A DNA stretch of 64,000 nucleotides from positions 111,488,001 to 111,552,000 of the forward strand of contig NC_134102.1 in assembly GCF_000715075.1 (NCBI RefSeq), read 5' to 3'. Made by a program: the position numbers and the translations under genes. Positions 36,602-46,293 of the stretch are shown one piece after another (within the stretch, counting starts at the first letter, position 1; each line of letters opens with the position of its first letter). The notes below the pieces were generated by a model. It did no database searches and was not told the DNA's origin. It was given only the letters and a program-made list of their open reading frames with translations. This DNA is from Nicotiana tabacum. Its lineage: Eukaryota; Streptophyta; Magnoliopsida; Solanales; Solanaceae.

Positions 36602-36782
36602 TTCTCCACCTCTAAAATAACCGTTCGTCCTCGAACGGACATAGAAAAGTACCTGGGCTGGTGAAAAGGTGGGAATATCTACTCCGCATATCAGATTCGG
36701 ACTCCCAAGTAGCTGCCTCAATAAGCTAACCTCTCCACTGTACTCAAATTGAAGGGTAACTCTTTGATCTCAACTGGCGAAC
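36602..36782 (-). pseudogene. Gypsy C chromodomain, broken by stops, and polypurine tract
   Basis: After ILAR the minus strand has a stop, then VRQLRSK, another stop, VQWRG, a stop, then EAATWESESDMRSRYSHLF. This is the chromodomain that directs chromovirus integrases to marked chromatin. The final FEDERLF and stop come just before the purine run AGAGGTGGAGAA beside the LTR. Confidence 0.85.
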
Positions 36783-37826
36783 TTACCGGGCTAGAATTGC
36801 CACCGGCTCCTCCTCGTAAGTCAAATCCTTGTCCCACTGGACAGAGCTGAAATCTAACACATGGGACAGATCGCCGTGATACTTTCGAAGCATGGACACA
36901 TGGAATACCGGATGAACAACTACTAAACTAGGTGGCAACGCAAGCCTGTAAGCCACCTCTCCCACTCTCTCCAGAATCTCAAAAGGTCCGATATACCTAG
37001 GGCTCAACTTGCCCTTCTTTCCGAACCTTATTACACCCTTCATGAGTGATACCCGAAGTAACACTCTCTCTCCGACCATGAATGCAACATCACGAACTCT
37101 ACGGTCAACATAACTCTTCTTCCTGGACTGAGCTGTGCAAAGTCGATCCTGAATAGTCTTGACCTTCTCCAAGGCATCCTGTACCAAATCGGTACCCAAC
37201 AACCGAGCCTCTCCCGATTCAAACCAACCAACTGGCGATTGGCATCGCCTTCCGTATAATGCCTCATATGGAGCCATCTGAATGCTTGACTGGTAGCTGT
37301 TATTGTAGGCAAACTCTAGTAACGGTAAGAACTGATCCCAAGAACCTCCAAAGTCAATAACACAGACGGGGAGCATATACTCCAAGATCTGAATAGTACA
37401 CTCGGACTGCCCGTCCGCCTGAGGATGGAATGTCATACTCAACTCCACCCGCGTGCCTAACTCATGTTGTACAGCCCTCCAGAAATGTGAGGTGAACTGC
37501 GTACCTCGATCTGAAATAATAGACACGGGTACCCCGTGAAGGCGGACAATCTCACGAATGTAAATTTCAACTAACCTCTCTGAAGAATAGGTAACTGCCA
37601 CTGGAATGAAATGTGCTAATTTGGTCAACCTGTCCGCAATGACCCAAACTGCGTCAAATTTTCTTTGAGTCCGTGGGAGCCCAACAACAAAATCCATAGT
37701 TATACGCTCCCACTTCCACTTAGTAATTTCTAACTTCTGAAGCAAACCACCAGGTCTCTGATGCTCGTACTTAACTTGCTGACAATTCAGACACCGAGCT
37801 ACATATGCAACTATATCCTTTTTCAT
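36783..37826 (-). pseudogene. Gypsy C integrase, uninterrupted 347-codon part of pol
   Basis: This is the longest intact domain in the window. The zinc-binding region ends CLNCQQVKYEHQRPGG (residues about 12-27). The catalytic residues are D45 (TMDFVVGL), D106 (ISDRGTQF) and E142 (DGQSECTIQ), giving the D-D-35-E spacing. The GPF/Y module is KLSPRYIGPFEILERVGEVA, followed by HPVFHVSMLRKY and YEEEPVAILAR. A single TAG at 37836-37838 separates it from the RNase H frame. It belongs to the polyprotein; the ATG at 37826 is not a real start. Confidence 0.93.
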
Positions 37827-37835
37827 TCTCCTCCA

Positions 37836-38703
37836 CTAATAATGTTGCCACAAATATTGATACATTTTGGGAGTACCTGGATGCATAAAATACCTGGAAC
37901 TGTGTGCCTCTTCAAGAATTAATTCACGAAGCCCATCCATATTAGGCAGACAAATACGACCCTGCATTCGCAGAACTCCATCTTCCCCCACAACAACCTG
38001 TTTGGCATCACCGTGCCGCACCGTGTCCTTAAGGACAAGTAAATGAGGATCATCATACTGCCTCTCTCTGATGCGCTCATATAAAGAAGACCGAGCGACT
38101 GTGCAAGCTAGAACCCGACTGGGTTCTGAAACATCTAACCTCACGAACTGATTAGCCAAAGTCTGAACATCTGCAGTTAATGGCCTCTCACTAACCAGAA
38201 TATACGCAAGACTGCCCATACTCACAACCTTTCTACTCAAAGCATCGGCCACCACATTGGCCTTTCCGGAGTGATACAAAATGGTGATATCATAGTCTTT
38301 CAACAACTCTAACCATCTTCTCTGCCTCAAATTAAGATCCTTTTGTTTGAACAGATACTGAAGGCTATGATGATCAGTAAATACCTCACACGAGACACCG
38401 TAGAGGTAATGCCTCCAAATCTTCAGCGCATGAACAATGGTTGCCAATTCTAAGTCATGAACATGATAATTCTTCTCGTGAACTTTCAATTGCCGCGACG
38501 CATATGCAATTACCTTGCCATCTTGCATTAATACTGCACCAAGCCCAATGTGAGAGGTGTCACAATATACCGTATATGATCCTGAACCTGTGGGTAATAG
38601 TAACACTAGCGTTTTAGTCAAAGTGGTCTTGAGCTTCTGAAAGCTCAACTCACACTCGTTTGTCCATCTAAATGGGGCACCCTTCTGGGTCAATCTGGTC
38701 TTA
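37836..38703 (-). pseudogene. Gypsy C RNase H and integrase N-terminus
   Basis: 285 open codons begin [17 protein letters not shown]. They contain [27 protein letters not shown] in two parts, [20 protein letters not shown] and [11 protein letters not shown] (RNase H acidic residues), then VADALSRK and [22 protein letters not shown] (integrase N-terminal HHCC start). The RT that should precede it is gone; the reading breaks at about 38703 in RLTQK. Confidence 0.92.
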
Positions 38704-39503
38704 ATAGTTGTTCATAATCAATTACAGAATCGCCAATTAAATTCATGTTAACAAAAATCTCGTTTCAAACATTCACAATACTAATAACGAGATGCGAGGC
38801 ATGAAGACCTCATAATTATTTACCCGAATTAACGAGTCACATTTAACGCCACCTGGGCAGGCACCTACCTCGTATGTTACACTCAATATTGCAATACGAA
38901 TTTGGCAATTATGCACAGAGAATTTCATACAATTTTTTTTTAAATAAGCCTAGCAGGCATGGCTCCCTATTAGTACTATAGTACAAATTTAATTTTCATA
39001 AGGGAGAATTAAAACACAAGAATTTTTATCACAAGGATCTCGTCCTTATATAACTTCCACCGCAGCTCATAGCCCGGTTTAAACATATCAATTTATTTTA
39101 AAAATACGAGGACCTCAGCCTCAGTTCTTAATCACAAGTAATATGCACATCTTGCCAATAGAAACTTTCCATTTTCTCCTTTTAAATAACTTTCGATAAA
39201 CAAAATCACAACATATAATGAACCTCACACCGATAGCGCATATAATTCACAATTTGTAGTCAATTATACGGAAATACATCAAAACATACCGAAATAAGTA
39301 TTAGAAAGGCACCTTTAGCCTCACATATCTTATTAGAGTCCATCATGGAATGATAGGTGTAGTTATCTCCATAAAACCTCCCAACAGAAGTAAACACATA
39401 AGTAGATTATAGAATTACGAAGCTCGCTCATAAGTGGAGCATAATAGGAGGACTCGTCTTGATACTCAGAACCGAATCAAGTTAAAGAAATTATTCCTTT
39501 ATT
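38704..39503. other. Unclassified 0.8 kb stretch replacing protease and RT of gypsy C
   Basis: This A/T-rich sequence has no open frame of note on either strand and no RT or protease motif. It sits where about 1.5 kb of protease and RT should be. No terminal repeats or target duplication were seen, so it could be filler from a repair event or a remnant of another element. Its origin is unknown. Confidence 0.7.
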
Positions 39504-40470
39504 TTAAATCGAGGTCGTACTTATAGCGACACCATCTGATGTAACGACCTCCACCATACCATAAAACAAATATAACAACGGATGGGTATCCACCTCTAGG
39601 ACGCCTTCTACCCGCATGTCCTTCACTCTTAACTGATCGTGTAGGTGGTGTAGCAACTGCAACGGGACACGTAGCCTGAGTGCTTTGATGAAATATGCCT
39701 CTCCCAAGTTTTGGGACAAATTTCTCATGATGTGCCTAGTATCGCCGTATTCATAACAACCCCTTTGCGGGTTTGGCCGCTCATATTGAGTCTGTGCCAG
39801 ATAACTGGAATAACCATTGTAGGACATTTATGTCAGTGGTGCATTAAAAGAACTTACTGGAGCACCTTTATTAATCCGATGTGTGAACTGGGTTGGCCGA
39901 CTACCCGAGACCCCGCCATAATGATTTATACTCGCAGAGTAGAATTCACTGAATCCCCCCAGAAACTCGAGACGTCTTGGTCTCTTTAGTTTCCTTTTTC
40001 CTCACCCCGAACACGTTCTAATATCTTGGCAATTTCTACCACTAGTAGAAATGAAGTATCATCCTGTAGCTCCCAAGTCATACAAAATTTTACGATCATA
40101 ATTAAGTCCTTTAATGAGTATGTGGACTCACTCTCTGGCTGTAGGAAGCAAAGTAGGAATATGACGGGCTAACTTATTGAACCCGATGGAATATTATGAC
40201 ACCGTCATAATGACCTGACGCAATCATTCAAACCCTATGCGCCATGCATTACGGAGAGTCCGGGAAACAAACTCTTTCAAAAGTATTTCTGAGAACCGAG
40301 CCAAGTGGCGGTGTTGTATTGACTGGTCTGCCCTCTTCATAGGCTTGCCACAGACACCTGTGGAGAATTATCTCTCCCAAGGCTAATTTCTTCTTTTGTT
40401 ATGCTGACTCAACACTGTCGAGCTGACCCATTTCTTAACATACTCTTCGATTCTTCTTTGGGGTAACCCT
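39504..40470 (-). pseudogene. Gypsy C gag, degenerate
   Basis: The clearest piece (39504-39827) reads YSSYLAQTQYERPNPQRGCYEYGDTRHIMRN, a zinc knuckle in which the second cysteine is tyrosine (CYEYGDTRH, usually CFECGDTRH). Upstream, in other frames, are FCMTWELQDDTSF, EIAKILERVRGEEK and WQAYEEGRPVN, the expected capsid end and coiled part. Many stops and frame changes are present. Confidence 0.8.
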
Positions 40471-41282
40471 TACCCCCATTTATACACAACGATCACACAA
40501 GTAGAGCTCTATTTAGGAAAATCTTGGCACGAAACACATAGTCCAGAATCTCGTCGACCACTGTACTTCCTTCGAAGCATCCCAAAATCCGCAACCATCA
40601 CGTCTACGCTGAGTAGATTTTCTGTAAATTTAAAGTTATTTCTCTAACTCCTTTGGTACTGAAGTATAAGATTATTACGTAGGCGGACATACCGCAAGTC
40701 CCAACCCTATCCTCTACAAAATCTCAAACCTTAAACACATATAAATTTGGGGAGAACCTTTCAGTACCACATATATACATTTCAGGCCAAAACTGATATA
40801 ACACATGACTCGCAATCCATTCATTGATAGTGGACTCCCCCCCACTCGGTGCGAAGTCATAGTTCATCACGTCCGATGGTCCACAATATTAACCTTCACA
40901 GCTTGTATAAATCAACCAGATGCCAAGGTTCGTTGCATCCCTCACATTATTCACTGGTCGATCTCTCAATACGTCCGCATCTTTTGTTGGAACCACACGT
41001 TGAGGCAATGTTGAGCATCTCTGTCTCTCTCGTAGTTCATCTGCGGCATCACAAACTGTCGACGCACAACTGATACAGAGTGCGCAATATCAAACACGAG
41101 TAGATACAAAGGAATGTGAGATATAGGTTTCAAGCAAAATCAATGCCGCACGATAAGGAATGAAAGGGGTGATATTGTTCCTAAACTTCATAGCCTCTAA
41201 GAGATAAGTACAGACGTCTCCGTACCGATCCTTCAGACTCTACCAAGCTTGCTCGTGACTCGTGAGACCTAGGCAACCTAGT
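40471..41282 (-). other. Gypsy C 5' leader / gag N-terminal remnant
   Basis: This lies between the PBS and the recognisable gag. Scattered stops prevent any clear reading. The part beside the PBS is shared in type with the B family leader: the minus strand has GGTCTCACGAGTCACGAGCA and GGAGACGTCTGTACTTATC. Confidence 0.6.
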
Positions 41283-41294
41283 GCTCTGATACCA
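41283..41294 (-). other. Gypsy C primer-binding site
   Basis: The minus strand reads TGGTATCAGAGC, the perfect initiator tRNA-Met complement, two bases inside the 5' LTR. Confidence 0.9.
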
Positions 41295-41296
41295 AC

Positions 41297-44190
41297 TGTC
41301 ATGACCCAAAATTTACCACCGACGGGACCGTGATGGCGCCTAACATTTCACTTGCTAGGCAAACCAACGTTAGAGAATCATTAAACCAATTCCTTATTTC
41401 CATTCAGTAATTAACAATAATTAACTAAGATGAAATATCATAAGTGGGTAATATCATACAACTGTATTAATTACTACCACCCGGAACCGGAGTCACAATT
41501 CACGAGCATTCTAGAATTTACTACAAGTAATAGTCTGTAAGAGATACAACTGTCTGAATGAAATAAACAGTAGAACAGAAAAGATAGACGGGGACTTCAA
41601 GGTCTGTGTACACCGACAGATCTACCTTGAGTCTCCGGACAATGGACCAATGGTAAAATCTCGATCAACCCGAGCCGGTATCAAAATCTGCATAGAAAGT
41701 GCAGAGTACAGTATCAGTACAACCGACCCCATGTACTGGTAAGTATCGAGTCTAACCTCGACGAAGTAGTGACAAGGCTTAGGCAAGGCACCTACAAATC
41801 AACCTGTATAATTTAACAGTGTATATACAAATAACAGAAATGAAGAACTAAACAGGAAATGTCGGGAGAGGAACATACCGAGGGGAATACAAGATAAAGA
41901 ACTACAACAGAATGATCACCGGAGCAGTCCATATAGCATGAATCAACAGGAATAGTGAATACAGTAAGGAAAAATGCACGGCATCACCCTTCGTGCTTTT
42001 ACTCTCAATCTCACCATAAAAATCAATAGAAACGGCACGACATCACCCTTCATGCATTAACTCTCATATCATGGCACGGCATCACCCTTCGTGCATTAAC
42101 ACTCACAATATGGCACAACATCACCCTTCATGCATTAACACTCACAATATGGCACGGTATTACCCTTCGTGCATTAACACTCACAATATGGTACGACATC
42201 ACCCTTCGTGCATTAACACTCACAATATGGCACGGCATCACCCTTCTGCATTAACACTCTCCTTTACCATAATGCAATGCATAAGTAACAACAGGGAGAT
42301 AGAATAACAAGTACAAACCTTACTTCAACATTTGGTTCCATAACATCAATCTCAACTTTGAAATAAAAACTCAATTATCACCAGAAAATCCGTAAACATG
42401 ATAATGACGATAAATTGAACAACACTTATATAACACATCGCAATTAGGCATAGGAATGAGACAATATAAGAAAAACTAAGAAACATGGAAAACATGTAAG
42501 TTAGGGACGCATAAGTACTCGTCACCTCACATATACGCTTCTCACATGAATTTTACTTAGCAAGTAATCTAAGGTTCCTATTTTCCTCAAGTTAGGGTTA
42601 GACACAACACTTACCTTGCTCTGAAGGCTACTTAATTCTCAATCACAGCTTTTTCTTTGGAATTCACCTCCAAACCACTCGTATCTATTCAACTCAATAA
42701 TATCAAATATTGCTAAAGGAATCAATTACATTGCATAAATTAAATTTTCCAAATTTTTCTCCAAAAAGTCGAAAAATCGACCTCGGGCCCGCTTGGTCAA
42801 AACCCGAGCTTCGGACCAAAATCTATTTACCCATTCATCCCTGAGCATGAATATATAATTGGTTTTAGAATCCGACCTCAAATTGAGGTCTAAATCCCAA
42901 AATTTCGAAATCCCTAGTTTCTACCCAAAACCCCTAATTCTACCATGAAAACCTTAGATTTTAGGTTGAAATCTTATAAAATATAGTGAAAGATTGAAAG
43001 AAACCAGTTTAGAATCACTTATCTATGATTTGGGGAAGAGATGGTCTTTGGAAAATCGCCTCTTGTGTTTTAGGTCTTGAAAATTTGGGAAATGAATAAA
43101 AATTCCCGTCCAAAAGTCATTTTGTTCAGCTGCAGACGTCGCATTTGCGGCTATCGCAATTGCGAAGGGGGCTATCGCAATTGCGAAGGGGCTATCACAA
43201 TTGCGAAGCCTTCACAATCCTTTTGCCCTTCGTAAATGCGAGGAAAGTGTCGCAATTGCGATCACTGACCTCGCAAATGCGGACAAAAGATCGCATTTGC
43301 GATCCATACCCCTCCTAGACTCCCTCGCAAATGCGAAGAAAAGTTCGCAATTGCGAACATAGGCTGGCCCAACTTCTCTTCGCATTTGCAATGAGAAGTT
43401 CGCAAATGCGACCTCAACAGTGATCACAAATGCCAATCCTGACCTCGCATTTGCGAGGTTTGAGGCCTGCAACACAGCTGAAGCACACTAGCTATTTTTC
43501 TGAGTCCAAATCACTCTGTAGCCTATCCAAAACTCACCCGAGCCCTCGGGACTCCAAACCAAACATGCACGCAAGTCTAAAAACATCATACGAACTTGCT
43601 CGCGCGATCAAATTGCCAAAATAACACCTAAAACTATGAATTTAGTACCAAATCAAACGAAATTCTCAAGAACACTTTAAAATTTCTATTTTCTCAACTG
43701 GACGTCCGAATCACATCAAATCAACTCCGTTTCTCACCAAATTTCACAGATAAGTCTTAAATATCATAATAAACCTGTAACGGGATCCGAAACCAAAATA
43801 CGGACCCGATACTAACAATGCCAAATATCAATCAATTCTTAAAAATAAATAATTTCTAGACTTTTAATTTTCATCAAAAATTCATAACTCAAGTTAGGAA
43901 CCTCCGAATTCAATTTCGGGCATACGTCCAGGTCCCATAATTCGATACGGACCTATCAAGATCTTCAAAGCACGGATACGGGCCCGTTTACCAAAAATAT
44001 TAACAGAAGTCAACTAAAATCAACTTTTAAGGTTAAAAAAAAATTATTTTCATCAATTTTCAACATAAAAGCTTTCCGGGAACCTGCTCGGATTTCGCAC
44101 GCAAATCAAGGAGGGTAAAAATAAGATTTTTAAGGCTTAAGAGCGCAGATTCGAGTTCTAAAACATAAGATGACCTTTTGGGACATCACA
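41297..44190 (-). repeat. Gypsy C 5' LTR with expanded minisatellite
   Basis: This 2894-base LTR is about 208 bases longer than its partner, mostly from a 39-base array at 42034-42267. It has AAGGTAAGT on the minus strand at 42609-42617 and the CpG palindrome array at about 43130-43465. Confidence 0.93.
42034..42267. repeat. 39-base minisatellite, six units
   Basis: Units start at 42034, 42073, 42112, 42151, 42190 and 42229. Each has GGCACGGCATCACCCTTCGT followed by GCATTAACACTCACAATAT. The arms GCACG and CGTGC can pair, so each unit can form a small hairpin. It reads as an open frame (MARHHPSCINTHN repeated), but this is repeat translation. The partner LTR has essentially one unit. Confidence 0.95.
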
Positions 44191-44446
44191 CGATCCTAAG
44201 ACAAAAATCACCCTACGGGCTATTGGAACCGTCATAACTCCATTCTAGAGTCGTCTTCACACAAATTAAACTACGGTTAATTTCTACGACTTAAACTTCT
44301 ATTTTTTAAGGACTATATATCCCATTTCACTCTGAAACCAAAAACTAAACCTCCCGGCAAGTTACGTAATCATAAAATGAAATAGAGGGAGCAATAAATA
44401 GGGGTTCGGGGCTAATACTCTCAAAACGACCGACCGTGTCATTACA
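44191..44446 (-). repeat. Outer end of gypsy A right LTR
   Basis: It continues element A LTR after element C and matches about 14596-14853. It ends ACCGTGTCATTACA at 44446, followed by the TSD ATTAT. Confidence 0.9.
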
Positions 44447-44451
44447 ATTAT

Positions 44452-44590
44452 CATGCGATATTTCAGAAACATGCGTAAAGTCTTTTAAATTACTACTAGA
44501 AGTTGAAGTAGTACCTCTTTTTCTATTTTCCTGATTACCCCGATTAGCAACCTTATTACAAACTCTTTTTGCAGCATTAAATATATTGTG
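44452..44590 (-). pseudogene. hAT transposase N-terminal part, cut off from the rest
   Basis: The minus strand reads AAKRVCNKVANRGNQENRKR then GTTSTSSSNLKDFTHVSEIS and HDN. It then hits the gypsy A insertion; coding continues at 10641. The region is serine/threonine rich, as usual ahead of the BED finger in hAT transposases. The start codon is not certain. Confidence 0.7.
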
Positions 44591-45287
44591 AAAATTTAAC
44601 TACTAATAAAAAATAAATATTCAAATAAAATATTAAATAAGAGAAAGAGTTGGAACGAGTGCACCGAATTCCGCAGTAAATTGAACATTTGATGATGTTT
44701 GAAGTCTTGAAATTGAATTTCGCAACTACGATGTTATCACGAAGAAACGTCAATTGTTCTAATTTCAAACTTCAAATAATATCATAAATAAAATTTCGAA
44801 AAAATGAGAGTCAAATAATTGATTGCAATTTAGGTGAAAAATGAGAGAATGACAATTGAGAATTTGGGTTTGAGAATTGAGAGATGAGTGAAGAAATGAA
44901 GAAGAGGGGAGGGGGGGTATATTTATAGTTTTTAAAGGGCTAAATTAGTAAATACTAAAACTGTTATTTTTGAAAAGAAAATCCCCCAAAAAGGGCTATT
45001 CTTGCAAAATAGTCATTGGGCAACGATCAAAATGGCAGCTGACCGTTTTCAATGGTCAACTATACCCTAAAAAAATAAATTGAAATACCCGTTGAACCGG
45101 TCCGGGCCGATCCGGTTAACCGGTTCGAACTTGACTTGACAGTACCGGTTCTGATTGGTGCGGTTAACCGGTACCTCTATTCTACCCGACACAATCTGTT
45201 CCCCGTCCCAACCTAACCCTGCCCGCCCCTACCTACCGGACTGGGCCGGTCTGGAACTGGGTCAACTCGACCCGTTTGACATCTTTA
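44591..45287 (-). other. hAT 5' region and right terminus
   Basis: This is non-coding, with A/T-rich leader sequence (44591-44870), a purine-rich stretch (44870-44920) and a subterminal zone with repeated CCGGTTAACCGGTTC and CCGGGCCGATCCGG-type motifs (45090-45270), ending in the inverted repeat. Confidence 0.75.
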
Positions 45288-45295
45288 ATTATTAC

Positions 45296-45723
45296 TAATG
45301 GCCCTCCGGAAATAGACTCCCACGTTTTTCATTAGTTTTTATTTAATTTATTATAACCCTATAAATTCATCAAAACACAATTTGCCATAGAAATAGTAAT
45401 AAAGCAAAAAAAAAATAAAAATAAAAATCCATGATTGATTGTTTTCAAACGTGGGAAACAAAATCCTAAACTAACTCAAACACTCTCTCTCCCTCATATA
45501 AACTGATACAAGACCCACGTTCTAGACTATCCCTCATAAATGATTCTCTTCCTATTTTTCTTAATCACGAACTTTGTTCAATGCGTGGGGCTTGAAATTT
45601 TTGCAATTTCACATCTCCCCCTCAAGGTATCCGTAATGATTCTACATTCATGCACTCCGGAGTTCAATTTTGAAGTAAAATTTTGAATTGCTAAAAGTTC
45701 GTCGGCAACAACATTGTTAAACC
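45296..45723 (+). other. Host upstream region with promoter-like signals
   Basis: Unique-looking A/T-rich DNA. A CATATAAAC TATA-like sequence near 45497 is preceded by a CT-rich patch (45481-45496). No transposon sequence was recognised. Before the insertions it lay within about 340 bases of 1942. Confidence 0.45.
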
Positions 45724-46293
45724 ATGGTTATGGATTCGAAATCATCGGTTCACAATTTCATCCAGAAAAGGTGCTATTTGTTTATTTGAAAAAGTGCAGG
45801 TTGTGCATTTTATTTTTATTAATTTACTTCTAAGTAGGTTTTGTTTGTTTTGTATTTTTGCAGTATTTTTCACAAGGAGGATCTGTGGGATTCTTCTAAT
45901 GTGATCGACAAAGGGAGTATATATTCAGTAATAAAGTAAGTTGTATTTTGTCTATTTTTCCCTTTATTTATCTAATTTGGGTATTATTCTTCTCATTCTG
46001 TTAGAGTTTTATAGTAGCAACTTTTTTGGATCTTTCTTCCTTTGGGCTAAACTTTTTTCAGGCAATTCTTTTTCAAGATTAAATCAAATTTCCTTTTCTA
46101 GTGGGCATATGATTTGTAAACTCCCGGTAATTGATTTTTCTCAAGTTTTTTGCTTTATTATGTCTTTCGCTGCATTATGATAGTGGGAGGTTAATGTCGA
46201 GTCTCAATCTAACTATATATGCATAGATGTAGGCACGTTATATATAATTATATGCTTTTGCATTGCAGGATGTGCTCAATAGGATATAGTTAA
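45724..46293 (+). CDS. Possible small spliced gene, 47 residues (hypothetical)
   Basis: Three segments join in frame with standard splice sites: 45724-45770 (donor GTGCTA), 45864-45935 (acceptor TTTTTGCAG, donor GTAAGT) and 46269-46293 (acceptor GCATTGCAG), ending TAA. The product begins MVMDSKSSVHNFIQK and continues SIFHKEDLWDSSNVIDKGSI. I recognise no family. Further splice-like borders follow (for example an acceptor TTTGTTACAG near 48348), so it may be a longer non-coding RNA, a truncated gene or chance. A TATA-like box near 45497 and CT-rich leader support transcription. Confidence 0.3.

Larger units (their letters stand above)
33916..44190 (-). mobile_element. Gypsy element C (chromovirus), about 10.3 kb, protease and RT missing
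   Basis: The LTRs are 33916-36601 and 41297-44190, with TSD CGATC. The interior (36602-41296) holds, in minus-strand order, leader, gag, an unrelated 0.8 kb stretch, RNase H, integrase and a broken chromodomain. The PBS TGGTATCAGAGC is at 41283-41294. It inserted into the right LTR of element A after A had settled. Confidence 0.95.
10647..44446 (-). mobile_element. Gypsy element A (chromovirus, Tekay/Del-like), host of four further insertions
   Basis: The borders are TGTCACGACC at 10647 and GTCGTTACA ending at 44446, with TSD ATTAT. The native element is about 10.3 kb: a left (3') LTR 10647-14853, an interior 14854-19889, and a right (5') LTR that starts at 19890 and, broken by insertions, ends at 44446. 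The PBS (19875-19886) and polypurine tract (14854-14866) are in place for minus-strand transcription. It inserted into the coding part of a hAT transposase. Confidence 0.92.
19890..44446 (-). repeat. Gypsy A 5' LTR in four pieces
   Basis: The pieces are 19890-20714, 21517-21781, about 32657-33915 and 44191-44446, adding to about 2.6 kb like the left LTR. The gaps hold a hAT-type short element, the element B block and element C. At the B junction about 45 bases of the LTR, including the GTAAGT half of its splice-donor-like motif, are missing compared with the left LTR. Confidence 0.9.
7929..45287 (-). mobile_element. hAT-superfamily DNA transposon split by a 33.8 kb nested insertion
   Basis: The left part is 7929-10646 and the right part 44452-45287, together about 3.55 kb, a normal autonomous hAT size. 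The ends are imperfect inverted repeats: TATGGGTGTCAAGGGGCCGG at the left and, reading inward from the right, TAAAGATGTCAAACGGGTCG. The likely 8-base target duplication is ATTATTAT (7921-7928) and ATTATTAC (45288-45295), in low-complexity sequence. Both subterminal zones are rich in CCGGT/CCGGGC motifs. The transposase gene inside reads on the minus strand and is broken. Confidence 0.82.

Noticed and set aside
42034..42267. CRISPR-like regular repeat array
   Set aside because: The period is exact with no unique spacers, inside a plant LTR. It is a minisatellite.
42071..42307. Repetitive protein MARHHPSCINTHN
   Set aside because: It is the translation of the 39-base minisatellite and has no counterpart in the partner LTR.
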